NCBI RefSeq assembly: GCF_010015585.1
Contig: NW_022985077.1
Span: 438,921 to 502,920, forward strand
Direction: 5' to 3'
Length of the DNA: 64,000 bases
From: Eremomyces bilateralis CBS 781.70
Lineage: Eukaryota; Ascomycota; Dothideomycetes; Eremomycetales; Eremomycetaceae
The notes below the pieces were generated by a model that ran no database searches, was not told where the DNA came from, and saw only the letters and a list, made by a program, of their open reading frames with translations. How positions within the stretch are numbered: the first letter of the stretch is position 1; the number at the start of each line of letters is the position of its first letter. Made by a program: the position numbers and the translations under genes. Shown piece by piece: positions 47,257 through 58,753 of the stretch.

Positions 47257-48399
47257 GAAATGGCACCGCTGATGTGATTTGTAGCATTGAGTCGATTCCG
47301 GGAGATGGGATGTAAGCAGGAAGGGGGATGTGGGATGAGTGGCATGGAGTTCTCTGGAATGGAGTAGCTGTCGTTATCCATACCTGACTTTGGTACTCAC
47401 CGCGATGAAAATGACGAGGGAAAATCAGTAGCATGATGGAGGGAATTCAAGAGGTCGAGACTGGGTTTTCTTTTATTTCATTCCCAGTCAAGTTCTGGGA
47501 CGGCGCCTTTCACTTCGCGATGGTCAGATTGGAGTATATAGGTCGTATTAGAGGCGTTCGGACCTCGTTAATGACATTGCATGAGTGTACATGCAAATGA
47601 ATTTCGTCCAAACTCAAACCCATCATTTTCTACGAAGCTTAAGGTAGTATGTAATATACATAGTTAATCGGGACCGTGACAAGTAATACTCCATCCCATA
47701 CTCCCTCCAAATGCTAGTCCGGAACCAACCCATCATCCACGCCGCCCTCCGTCCCGAAGGCACCTGGATATCCCGAACTCCCGATCCCATCCTAAGGGAT
47801 AAGTGTACCGCACCACACTGCCGTGGCCCAACAATCCCCGGTCCGGATCTGCCCGAGCCCCCATCCATCCCAAACATCGGACGCAGGGACAGAAACGGGC
47901 AGATCGATGGCGTGCAGTTCCGAGGCACGCTCACATGCTGGGAGAAGATGGTGGAAGATGGACGATGGGAGGATCCGTTGGCCCATGGAATTGGTTTATA
48001 TTGAGAGACAGGTGCTGTTATGCCAGATGACACGTTTTCTACACACCATAACACAACGATTAATACTGAACCCGTGAAAGCGAAAGTGAAGGTAACGTGA
48101 ACAACGCAGCGAACTCCAAACCCCGTGCCGCACAATCGATAACCCCCCACCCCCACATATTGACTAACGTCTGGATATTAATTTCTTCCTCAACGTCACC
48201 CTTCACAACAAACAACCACTCACTACTTCCTTCGCTCCTAGTAGACCACGATCCATATCCGGTCTAATCCCTCATTCCAATCCCTATAAACACCTCTATA
48301 GCTTTAAAGCTACCACTAAAGGTACGAGACACCTCGTGAAGCATCCTACCCCGCCAATTGAGCCTGTTCGCTGACTGGAACTCTCTTAGAACCGTCATC
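47257..48399. other. Intergenic between hapE and malate dehydrogenase
   Basis: Apart from the possible last hapE codons, this is the 3' flank of hapE and the promoter of MDH. A 97-residue plus frame (47711-48004) and a 177-residue minus frame overlap each other and show no motif. The pyrimidine-rich run at 48180-48240 fits an MDH leader. Confidence 0.5.
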
Positions 48400-49875
48400 A
48401 TGAAAGCTGGTTAGTCGTCGGAATTGAACCCCGTCAGCGATATACAGCAGGAATTAACATCGATTAGTCGTTGCTGGAGCCGCTGGTGGTATTGGACAGG
48501 TACGTTCGCTCATACACGCCGTCCTGCACTTCACTCACTCACCCCCTCCACCAACGCCACACCCCAACAATGAGATATCCATTGAGGTGTCCCGAAGCTA
48601 ACAACTACCTCCTCTAGCCTCTGTCTCTCCTCTGCAAGGCCAGCCCGCTCATTGATGAGCTCGCCCTCTACGATGTCGTGAACACCCCCGGTGTCGCGAC
48701 TGATTTGTCGCACATCTCCTCCAGGGCGGTAAGTTGAGCTCTCACCCAACCGAGAACCAACGTGTTGCAAAGCATGGTTATGGAACGGACGACGACAGCG
48801 AGGACAAATTGGCTAATCTCTTATTCCCTCATGTAGAAAGTCACCGGCTTCCTCCCCGCGGACGACGGCATGAAGAAGGCCTTTACCGGCGCCGACATTA
48901 TCATCATCCCCGCCGGCATCCCCCGTACGTCCCCTCTCGCTCTCTCCCCCCTCCAAATGCCCCCAACTAACCTACCCCAGGCAAGCCCGGCATGACCCGC
49001 GACCAACTTTTCAACACCAACGCCGGCATCGTCGCCTCCCTGGTCAAAGGCGTCGCGGAATTCGCCCCCACCGCTTACCTTCTGATCATCTCCAACCCGG
49101 TCAACTCCACCGTGCCCATCGCCGCTGAGGTCCTCAAGAAGGCCGGTGTCTTCAACCCCAAGAAGCTGTTCGGTGTCACCACCCTCGACGTCGTCCGCGC
49201 CGAGACCTTCGTCGCGGGTATCACCGGCGAGGCCGATCCCACCAAGCTGAACATCCCTGTCATCGGGGGGCATTCCGGTGAGACCATCGTGCCACTGTTC
49301 AGCCAGGCGACGCCGAAGTTCGAGATCGCCGGCGATGCGTTGGAGAAGTTGACGTACCGTGAGTCCCCCCCTTCCCTTCCCTCTAACACCCCAATTCCGT
49401 CCCACTAACCCACCATCCCACAGGCGTCCAATTCGGCGGTGACGAAGTCGTCAAGGCCAAGGACGGTGCCGGCTCCGCCACTCTCTCCATGGCGTACGCG
49501 GGCTTCCGGTTCGCGGAGAAGGTCATCCGCGCCGCGAAGGGCGAGACGGGGATCAAGGAGCCGACGTTCGTGTACCTGGCCGGTGTGGAGGGCGGGAAGG
49601 CGATTGCGGAGGCGACCGGGTGCGAGTACTTCTCCGTGCCGGTCGAGCTTGGGGTGAGTTGATACACCGAACATAAAGTCACCTGGTGCCACGGGTGTGG
49701 GGCTGGGAGGATGGATGGTTGGCTAACTGTTTTCTAGACCGAGGGCGCGGTGAAGGCGACGAACATCGTCGGTGATGCCAACGAGTATGAGAAGAAGCTT
49801 CTCGAGAAGTGCTATGAGGGCTTGAAGGGCAACATTGCCAAGGGCGTTGAGTTCGTCAACACCCCGCCGAAGTGA
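48400..49875 (+). CDS. NAD-dependent malate dehydrogenase, cytosolic type
   Basis: The enzyme interconverts malate and oxaloacetate with NAD(H) in the glyoxylate cycle, gluconeogenesis and the malate shuttle. Seven exons are 48400-48409, 48468-48499, 48618-48728, 48837-48924, 48981-49358, 49424-49653 and 49738-49875; phases close to 328 residues. The first exon encodes only MKA plus one base, so the protein starts directly with [16 protein letters not shown], the NAD-binding loop. It has no mitochondrial presequence and no PTS1 (it ends TPPK), so a cytosolic site is inferred. Catalytic blocks are [45 protein letters not shown] and [19 protein letters not shown] with the catalytic His. The stop overlaps a GTGAGT donor-like string; no downstream exon is needed. 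Confidence 0.94.
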
Positions 49876-50438
49876 GTGTCCCCGGCTTCGATTTTCTCCC
49901 TCATCATCCTCTCCCATATATTCCCAGCTATCCTTCCAACCCCCCTCCCCTCCCTTTCAACCACCACCGCACCCCCACCATTTCTTAAAAAAGACAAACC
50001 TCTGATCACTGACCGCATTGGTCGGCAGATAGATTGTAAATGCCCTCGCCTTCCATTCGGGGTTTCCATCCGCGCCAACACCCACCTCCGATCGGTCGGC
50101 CCTAATGATTTCGATGAGACTCAAGGACGCCGCACATTTGAGAATGATGAACGAACCCCTGGAATGAACCGAGGCGCATGAGAGAGATGATGGATATTTA
50201 ACGATTGCAGGGATGATGCGAGAAGGGTTTCACGGAGAGAGACATGATGAAGGTGGTCATACGTACAGCTAGCATCAATTCCTCTCTGCAATCATCATTC
50301 GTGTCGCATTCCCGCCTGACTTCACCCCTCCCATCCCGTTCACACCGCGCCATATCCGGGTCTCTAGCTACACCACCGCAGCCAGTACTGTATATCCACA
50401 TTCCCACACACCATCAATATTGCCCTCGGATCCCATCC
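49876..50438. other. Intergenic, convergent 3' flanks of MDH and Trs33
   Basis: 563 bp between two convergent genes. A 101-residue plus frame at 49876-50181 has no motif. Nothing else is seen. Confidence 0.6.
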
Positions 50439-51453
50439 TCATGCCTTCGCACCCACCGTCCGTATCTGGAACGTCGCAGCGGGTATCTCCTGCGACTCGG
50501 CCGACACGCTCGCCGTGATGCCCATGGCCGCGAGCGCGCCGCGGATGATGCCGCCGGGGAAGACGAGGAACTACGGGGAAGGGTTAGTTGGATAGTGGGG
50601 GATGGGGTGGAGGGGAGGAGGGGAAGGGGACGTACGGCTTGGGTTTGCGCTAGCATTCCGTCGCGGCCTTTTTCCATGCTAATGCGGTGGATGGGTTTAA
50701 AGTTGTTATCTGTGAGGACGAAGATGCCCTGGATCCTTTGGTTAGATGCCTTCCATTGGACAGGGGAGGTAGAAGAAGGGGCTTGTCGGCGGCGATGGCA
50801 CTCACGCGGTGGTTGGTCTTTAGGTTGTCGATCTGCTTGCGGAATATGATGCTCCAGACGTCTTTGCAGATGAACTTGATGATGTCCAATGGCTCTGTAA
50901 CCCGAGGTCGGTCGCGTGAGAATCTGCGAAGGAGAGAGAGTTAGTACTATTCCAGCACCAGCCGTCAACGGCTGGTGTTCTGCGCTCCAAATCAAATCCC
51001 TCCTTCCACAACATCCCCACTCCTCGCTCATCAACTAAGAAAATCACCCACTCACCTCTCCGCAACCCCCAACCCCACCCGATACCCCAAACCCTCCAAC
51101 CTCAAATACGCCGCCTCCCTCAACTCCTCCTCATCCACCCCCCCAACCGCCCCGCCAATCCCCCCCACCCCTCCCCCTGTCAACTCACCCTTCTCATCCC
51201 GTCCCCCCAACTTCCCCCCCGCCCCTCCGCCAATCCCCGTCCCCGCCGTCGTGCTCCCCGTGACGCTCGCGCTCGCCCGCCGCGCGCTCTTGGATGATGG
51301 GTGGTATTGGGCTTCTTGGAGGGCGAGCTCGGCGGAGATGCGGTAGGCCATGGGGACGAGCTCGATGAGGAGGAGGTCGAGGCAGGAGGTGTTGAGGTAG
51401 GCGGCATAGGGGTCGGTGGAGTTGTAGGGGGGGGTGGGGGCTTCGAAGGACAT
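50439..51453 (-). CDS. TRS33: TRAPP complex subunit Trs33 (TRAPPC6)
   Basis: Trs33 is a Bet3-family core subunit of the TRAPP tether and Rab exchange complex at the Golgi. Exons (minus) are 51453-51056, 50923-50806, 50728-50636 and 50570-50439; introns are 132, 77 and 65 bp, and phases close to 246 residues. Family blocks are [16 protein letters not shown] near the start, then [63 protein letters not shown], then [15 protein letters not shown] and a strand ending [11 protein letters not shown] Gly-rich insert (about residues 70-115) sits where most homologues are short, typical of low-complexity loops in filamentous fungi. With Bet5 this is the second TRAPP subunit in the window. Confidence 0.93.
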
Positions 51454-52931
51454 TTTGGAGTGGGGTGGGTGGATGGAGGGTTGATTGGTTTGTTGAGGCG
51501 GTCGGGAGGGTGGGAGGGTCTATTTGCGAGAGAATGGGTATTGTGGTTAAGGTGGGCTCCTTGGGTATTGGGGTCAGTTCGTCGTGGTGCTCAGAGATGG
51601 AGCTCTAGTGTAGGTCGGTTCGGGGCTGCGGGAGCTACTTTAAGGAACAATTCATACGAGGTCGATCGGTACGAGTTGGAGGAGGTCGAAAAGGACTTGT
51701 TGGCGTGCAATTACTCGGAATATGAGCGCAAGGTAGGTTATCGGCATATCTGAACTGTACAGAATTCCGTTGTCGATTTCAGTTGCGACGTTAAGACCTG
51801 ACCGCTGCAATATTCCACGCTGTATCTGGACGCGTTTCCGGCCTATTACCTAGTCAAAAGTACGCGTATTTTATTACGGTACTAACTTCCAATGGATATG
51901 ATAATACCTTAGTCAGCACAGTCCATGAAGGGTTGGGATTTCAACCTCTCAGTCTACACGTAACTTCATCCTTAACTTCATCCTCGCCTCATTCCCGTGG
52001 CGACAGGCTTATTTCATACCCCACAGATACACAGGAATTGAGGGGGTCTGGAAACGTTAATGTTTGTGGGAGTGACCATAAAGGAGGCAATCCAAGGAAT
52101 GGATATGGGCAATAGGAACAGACCTGACCTTATTCCGTACTATTCCCTGGATTATTCTAGTCCTCTAATGCACGATCCTAGGATTATATTACAGGCTGAG
52201 GCCTCCTCACGATGACCACGAATGAGCCGATGGTTAAATAGATCATCATTTGAGGGTTCATCGATTATTCCAACGCGGCAGGTTCAAAGTCGCATATCTC
52301 AAATCCCCATATCCAGAACAAACGGGCAGGTGGATCAGGATATATTTCTGGCTACTCTGATATTTCGTGTTGCAATATCTCCAACATTCATTTTGAGGTC
52401 ACTACTAGGTACTATCTTCGGAAAGGTCTCTTTTTTTTCAACTGTCCTTGTTTCATTATCATCATACTTAAGTCCCAGCACAAAACCGATATGAATCTCT
52501 GAGCAGACCAAAAGAGTGTATTACTAAAGAACCATCATCTGAGTCAACGTCCCAAGTTTGTCGCGCAAATAGAACTAAAAAGATGCGTCTTAGCTCTCCC
52601 AACCTGCTACTAATCAAGTCATCACACTGTTTTACGCTATTTATCTGAACTTAGCAAAGAACTCGGTTTCAAGACCTCCCTCCACAATCGATTACAGTTT
52701 CTCCCTTTTAGAAGATTTGTCTTCGTTCTGATTTTAACAATGCTCCGCTACGCTACGTAATCATACATTTCGTTAATCAAGGCTGCATCTGGGTATCTCG
52801 GAGAGACAATTTCTGAAAAATGGCTGCTCGCAAGGTTTTGGCAAACAGAAGTATTCCATGTCGACCGGCGACGAATCCAACTTTTGCTACGCTCATCCCA
52901 ACTAACCGTCTTGCTTTGCTCGCATCTGAGC
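51454..52931. other. Intergenic, Trs33 promoter side to NLR relics
   Basis: No recognisable gene. The 150-residue plus frame at 51301-51753 mostly mirrors the Gly-rich Trs33 exon. From about 51780 the DNA becomes AT-rich with many stops, continuous in character with the relics that follow. Confidence 0.55.
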
Positions 52932-54260
52932 CTACCTAGACGCTAAAGCGACATGCGTGTTGTGGCAAACACCGTATATGTGTTTCTTTAGCTCTACACA
53001 TTCCTCCATGAGATATATAGCATCCTCGAGTCGACCATGATATTCCCAGGCAATGGCAATCTTCTCCATCGTCAAAACAATGTCCGGGTGCTTTGGGCCA
53101 AATACCGTCTTGCTCATCTCCGTCAATGGTATCAACAGCTCAGCCGATTGGTCCCATCGGTGTCGATGCTGGCAGGCTACCGCCAGCTCGGCCATGCTCG
53201 ATAGTGTGTCTCGATGCTCCAGTCCGAGCACACCCTTGAAATGGTCTACCACTGACAACTACACCTATTCGGCCTGGTTCAATTTGTCGGCTTGCCTCGA
53301 AAGCGTTGCTGCCAGTTTGGAATGTAGAGCTATGTATGGGGATGATCAGGCGTAAGAACCCTCTTGCTTATTTCTACCAATTGAATATTCAATTGTTCGT
53401 TCCGTACCCAAATGCCCTAATTGCGCTATACCGTCCCGAGGTCGGCCATGCTACTTAATCTCATAGGATGATCAAATCCATTCACCCTTGTGCTTGATTC
53501 CATTACTTGCCATAATTACGGCATTGTCGAAGATAACCAGCCATCTCTCGTCTGCCTCGTCCCGGCTGGACAGCCGCCGTAATATGACCTTGATTATGAT
53601 TAAGTCGATCCAAGCAAATCCTTGGGCTTCGATTCGTTCTACTGGAATCTTCAGCTCCCGAGCACAGTTTTCAAAACTAGATCGCACTCGCTCCAGATTT
53701 GCAGTATCGACCCATAAACTTGGATTATACCGGTGGCTGTGGGCCTTGATATGCTGCAGTACTCCTGCCGAAGTTAATGCATACCTTTCTGCTCAATTGA
53801 AGGCGCTGCTCCTGGATGAACTCCACCATCGCTTCAGGTTAGTCGCCAGGAAATTCAGCAGAACACCGATGCGCTCCATGGACATAGGATTACTGGCGAA
53901 AATATAGTTCCGTCTGAAGATCCCAATATTTACCTTATTTGGGAGTACGACAAGTCCATGTTAAGCCTCTCCTTATCCGCTTGCTAAATCGCGGCTTTGT
54001 GTGCGACATCTTGCCTTGGCGGAGAGAGAGGAAGCAAACTCCAACAGTACTCGCGCTGAATCAGTGAACACGAACTTCGATCGGCCAATTGCAGTGAGAT
54101 TCTTGCGATCCTATGCATTTCTAATACAACATCGTCTCGATTATACCCTGGCGAAGGAATCTCATCTCCTTCCAGATGACGTCGACCGGATCAAATGGTC
54201 GATATTTATCCACCACTTCCGCATCATTGAAGACGACTAGGCCGCGAAGCGCTATTATCA
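52932..54260 (-). pseudogene. NLR-type gene relics (NB-ARC and TPR pieces)
   Basis: The minus strand carries pieces of a fungal NOD-like receptor. At 53258-52932 lies a tetratricopeptide stretch: HRDTLSSMAELAVACQHRHR and FGPKHPDIVLTMEKIAIAWE, the kinesin-light-chain-type repeats that end many fungal NLRs. At 53760-53480 lies part of an NB-ARC domain, with SLWVDTANLERVRSSFENCA and RWLVIFDNA, a Walker B-type strand. Around 54250-54150 a second Walker B-like string (LVVFNDAEVVDKYRPFDP) suggests another partial copy. Much of the receptor is missing and several breaks are present. This is an old, AT-shifted fossil. The N-terminal effector domain is not seen, so the class cannot be given. Confidence 0.65.
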
Positions 54261-54803
54261 TGGACAGCTACGCCTAACGAGGCTGAACTGGGCCGTTCGC
54301 CTTTCCCACCCTCAGCACACCTTTACGGCCTGGTTCTACCAAATTAATTACTGGTCTATCACAGCGTATATCAAGCGGGTGTCTCTCTTACACTCTTGTT
54401 CATATTTTCGAGCAAGATCCTTGCTCTTTTGTCGGCACAGGTTGTACTCTCAGTGCCGCCAGATGGACTGTGGTTTAGGGCGGCCAGTGAACCTAGCATA
54501 CGGTATATGTTCCCAGCTTTTGGGTGTTCTCTATCAGTGTTCTGCAGTTGTCCGCAGTTTTCCGGGTACTGCTTCTAGGCATTCCTCTTGCTATGCTGAT
54601 AGCATAGATTTCGTGGGGGTTCCGACAGTGATGTAAAAATGCACAGGCTACAAGTCATAGTATTGAATATCAAAGTCATCTAAGACTAGAAAGAAGACAG
54701 TGCAAAAGTAAAAATGGGAGGGGCGGTCTTTACAACCAGTTATGGTATTCGTCCCCTCACTAAATTTGTTTTTTTCCGCCAGGCAGCTCATTAGCCTTTA
54801 ACC
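54261..54803. other. Relic DNA between NLR and ferric-reductase fragments
   Basis: AT-rich, stop-filled. A segment near 54320-54345 resembles the TPR relic DNA at 53260-53285 (ACGGCCTGGTTCTACC against TTCGGCCTGGTTCAAT), consistent with a second decayed NLR copy. No intact frame. Confidence 0.4.
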
Positions 54804-55178
54804 TCACGTAGCTTCATGCCACTTAGGGACCCCAGCTGGGTCGCCAGTCACCCTCATTGCCCAGAATCTTTCCCGTTCCCAAGTGGGCTCCTTGACTGAA
54901 TCGCATGTCGAATTCATGCAGTAAGCCAAAGTTGTCAAGAAGGGAAGGTCGCCAGCGCGGCATTCTGGTGATGTGGGTCCTGGTCCATGAGAGTGGCCAG
55001 CGGAATGATCCCCAGCCGTACATGTCAGTGGAGCGCTGGAGATAGAGTTATAACAAGCGAACCCGCATTTCAGTACATACCACTCAAATCCATAGCCCGG
55101 AAAGTATGGAGACTCAAGGTGCTGAGAAATGGATCGTTGAAAGAGGGCAAGTCGACTGACGAGAAATGGTAGCTTCAT
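54804..55178 (-). pseudogene. Ferric reductase, N-terminal extracellular part only
   Basis: From Met at 55178 the frame reads a short leader, then PYFPGYGFEWY, CGFACYNSISSAPLTC, a His-rich loop (GDHSAGHSHGPGP), TSPECRAGDLPFLTTLAYCM and WERERFW. This is the cysteine-bearing luminal segment that opens Fre-type ferric/cupric reductases before the first membrane helix. The frame then stops. No haem-binding membrane helices and no FAD or NADPH domains were found downstream on the minus strand. A GTGAGG donor-like site lies just before the stop, but no good following exon was seen. A 5' fragment left by deletion is the simplest reading. An unrecognised multi-exon remnant is possible. Confidence 0.6.
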
Positions 55179-56802
55179 GATGTTTTCCAGTGCAATACTG
55201 TTCTTGACGTAGTCAACATGAACTATCAAAATTTGAACAAGGATACAAGAGAAAGACTTGGAAAATCGGTTCGTTTATAACAATCCTCTGGGGTTAGCAA
55301 GGCTGCCTGGTGAGGGTGGTAGAGTACTTCCATTGCTGCAGGAGTGGCATGCTCCATGGTGATAAACCCAGGAAACCACATTAAATCGCATTGTGGGCGT
55401 TGAATGCGGATATTATGAGGGGATTTCTTCCCCCCATCATATAATTGGCAACTAACTAGCTCTACGCATGAAGACTGGATGGCTTCGTGAGAAACTCTCA
55501 AAGGAATCGCTCCTTGTTGAGATGTGGCGTCGATCTAGCTCAAAGGTGAGGGAACAACTGGTCTTGCGGCATTAAAGAATACAAAGAACGACTGACAAAT
55601 GACGCTGGGTTCATGCTCAATGTTTGTCGAGTACAGCTTCAACACGCGTTTGAGATATGAAATGGAGAGAATCCCAATGGCTCATGACCATTTGAGGCGT
55701 CTGGTATGCCAGGGTAGCTTCAGCCAACTGTGATGAGGCGTTTCGCTGCCCAGGTCTTGTCGCGTCTGTTTCCTTGCTAGGAGCATATTTGCGCATGTTA
55801 ATACGCAGCCAAGAAACCGTACTGGGGTCACAGAATATCTTGAGGACCTTGCCACTTGCAATACTCTACAATCACTCCACACGTGCGGAAATACTACGCG
55901 GCGATATCTCATTCGGTCATCTTAGCTATATATAGAGGAAGGATGGCAGTTTCGGGTTAAAACACACCGACTAGAAATATAAGCCTCAACCATGGGCGGA
56001 GGGCTACACCATTAAAGAAACGAGGAGGGGAGTTAATTTGTGAAAAAAAGGGGATTCGAGAGAACAGAAGTGGGAGATATATATAGTTATGGATAGTTAT
56101 GGTTTTCATAACTAAACACACATGAGTGCAGTCGGCAGCTTGCTTGCCAACGGCGCTTCTAACCCAAGGTGTGCTGCTAAACCATGCCTTATGCTAACCG
56201 AGTTCTCTACAATAAAGATTTCCACGGAGAACTCATAAACCCGAAGGAACTCTAAAGCGAACCTGTCTTTACGTCCAGAATCGACTGCTGAAATGCGATA
56301 TTCTGGTGCCATGGGGGCTGTAGATGGCTGCTGCGAATTCGCCGAATCTTGCCACCCGAGCAGTTGTCTGCTTAAGGTTGCTAGCTGCGATTGAGCTGGC
56401 TCCACATTGGATATTAATGTATGAAGTATGAACCAACTCGATTAATAATGGAAGTGTGCATGATTACGCGTATAGGCCGGCGAGTTCCGCCTCTTACGGG
56501 CGATTCTCATAGATGTATCTAGAGAGTGAAGAATCTAGGATGTTCTTAGAATGCCCTGGATTGCTGTACACCTAGGCAAGGGAAGTGGATGATAGGGAAG
56601 TTCAGTTGAAGACATAGGATCTCCCAGTTGTGTAGCTCGCAGCGGTTTAGAATTCAAAGCTTGCAATCTATAGCATTGATGGTAGTGATACAAACGCGAA
56701 ATATTATTCTAGGAAGACAATTTTGTACTCTATTTTACCGCCGCATCCCTTTTGTCCTTTTCCTTGCCCAGGTGCTTCGAAAACGCCTGGCAAAATGCAC
56801 TC
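55179..56802. other. Intergenic between ferric-reductase fragment and MFS gene
   Basis: AT-rich. Minus-strand frames of 91 residues (55226-55501), 76 (55682-55912) and 97 (56112-56405) show no family motif. ATATATAGTTATGGATAGTTATGG at 56080-56103 is a short direct repeat of AGTTATGG. No gene is called. Confidence 0.5.
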
Positions 56803-58753
56803 TTACTTCGCCGCGAACTGGCTCTTCGCTCGCAACGTGGCTCCGTAGAAATAAAGGATATACACTCCAGCAGCACACCCAACGGTCAGCCCCGCCAACA
56901 ACGAGACGCCGCGATCGATGCCCAGGTTATGGTACAGCGGGCTGGAGAAATGGATCGACCCCGCCGCGAGCGACGACCGGGCGAGGTCGTTCCCCGCGAA
57001 CAGCGATGCGGCGTACTGGGGGTAGGAAAAGGGGAGGTACACGAAGATGCACTGGATGATGATGAGGATTCCGGCGGTGAATATTCCGACGCCGATGACG
57101 GAAACGACCCAGTGGATGGAAGGGGAGGAGGTCCACGCTGAATGTGGGAGTTAGCGGATTCTAACGGACGGATGGGAGGTGGGACTTACCGAAGATGAAA
57201 AGGCCGGCGGGAACGAGGAAAGCGGAGAAGAGCCCGGGGATTAGACGGTGTTCGGGGGCACCGAGGCCGTTCTTGAGGATTTCGGGCTCGACGAACCAGT
57301 ATATGTAGGACCAGTAGACGATGAGGGCGACAAGGGTACCGATGGGGATGGAGAGGAATACAAGGCCCGTCTGGCCTTGATTGAAGCCATACATTCCCAT
57401 GTATACCAGCGGAAAGGACTCGAAGAACGAGTAGTAGATACCGTAGATGAGTGCAGTGTAGACCGCAGTAAATGCAATGCTAGGGTCCAGTAGCATGAGC
57501 TGCATCGGTCGCCAAAGGCTCTCTATGACGATATCGTTCACGGTCATTTTCGCTTGGTCAATCTCGCCCTGGCTTTTCAGCCGGTTCTCTCCCGTTAGAG
57601 CGCGGATCCGATCCGCACGCCGGAAGAGGATGTTGGGGGTGGAGGTCTCGGGGAGGAAGAGGAACATGGCCAGACAGATGGGCCCTGCCAGCCAGAGTAA
57701 CTCCCACTGGGTCCATCGCCAGCCCTTGACCGGGACACTGAAGCCCCCGATGATGGGACCGAGAGAAGGACCGCATGTGGCTATCAAGGACCACAAAGAA
57801 ATTACATACGGCATCTTCATGAAAGAGAACATGTCTTGTAAACTGGCGCCGCCTGTCGCGAGGCAGGGAGACCCGAAAAAGCCTTGGAAGAACCGTGCGG
57901 CGATGAGTCCGGAGAAGTTGCGGGTGAGGGCAGCGGGGATGAGCATGAGGACGAAGATCAGGAAACTGACCATGTACGGCGGGTTACGACCAACGGAGGG
58001 CATCTCGCTGATTGGGGAGAATATCATGGGACCGATTCCGTAGGCGAGGACGTACATCGACAGGCCCAGTGACACTTTTTGAACGGAGACATCGAATTCT
58101 TCGATGACGCCATTGTAACTGGCCGTGAATATAGAGCTGCCCTGTAAATGAAATTAGGAATTGCACATAGCGATCTAGATATGGTCGGGTGGACCCACCA
58201 TATATACTGCAAGCGTATAGAGATAGATAATACTTGCGACGAACATCTTCTTCTTGAGGCTCCAATTCTGCGGATTTGCAGGATCATCTGTCGTATACCA
58301 GTCGACGAGGATAGCCCCATCCGACGTGCGCTCCGGCACGATATCTCGGGTCGGCCCTCGCTCCATCGTGGCCTTGGTGATTTGGTGCTCCAGTTCGGCG
58401 CGTGTGTGAGATCTTCCAGGCGCTTCTCGCGTGCTCACCCTACTGAGCGAACTCTGGATCCGGCCAAGGGGCACTGAATGCTCGCCATTGAGAATTGAAG
58501 CGGTATCGGTCTTCTCGAGATCCGAATCTGTTGGAGGTTCGACTTCTTCGCTTGCTAGTTTGTCTTCAGGTTGCGGGGCCTTCTCGTTGTCGAGAGTGGA
58601 CTCCGGTTCGATTGGTGTTTTAGAGGTGAACGCTGTGTCGTATGATTCTGGCAATATATAATCTGCGCGCTCTTCTGGGTATTGGAGAACTCTGTTCTTG
58701 GTAAGGTAGCGTATGATTTGCCCAATAGGGGCGTCTCTGATGAGGTCGCTCAT
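56803..58753 (-). CDS. MFS drug:H+ antiporter, DHA1 family (Flr1/CaMDR1-like)
   Basis: Plasma-membrane exporters of this group expel azoles, benomyl, cycloheximide and similar compounds. Exons (minus) are 58753-58199, 58141-57190 and 57137-56803; introns are 57 and 52 bp, and phases close to 613 residues. An acidic cytosolic N-terminus of about 170 residues leads to NWSLKKKMFVASIIYLYTLA (helix 1) and, across intron 1, VYMGSSIFTASYNGVIEEF. GLSMYVLAYGIGPM and SPISEMPSVGRNPPY form the helix 2-3 loop typical of Flr1. The antiporter motif C is in SLWSLIATCGPSLGPIIGGF. The cytosolic mid-loop (RADRIRALTGENRLKSQ) separates the two halves. FIAGNDLARS-type text (LFAGNDLARSSLAAG) marks helix 11. It is divergent from GLO3 over 1.4 kb. 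Substrate is not predictable. Confidence 0.93.

Noticed and set aside
47623-48156. 177-residue minus frame and overlapping 97-residue plus frame (47711-48004)
   Set aside because: They mirror each other across C-rich DNA, show no domain and sit in the MDH promoter; judged chance frames.
54990-55090. Possible intron (GTATGT...ATCTCCAG) inside the ferric-reductase fragment
   Set aside because: Splicing would delete CGFACYNSISS, which matches the conserved cysteine motif of the family.
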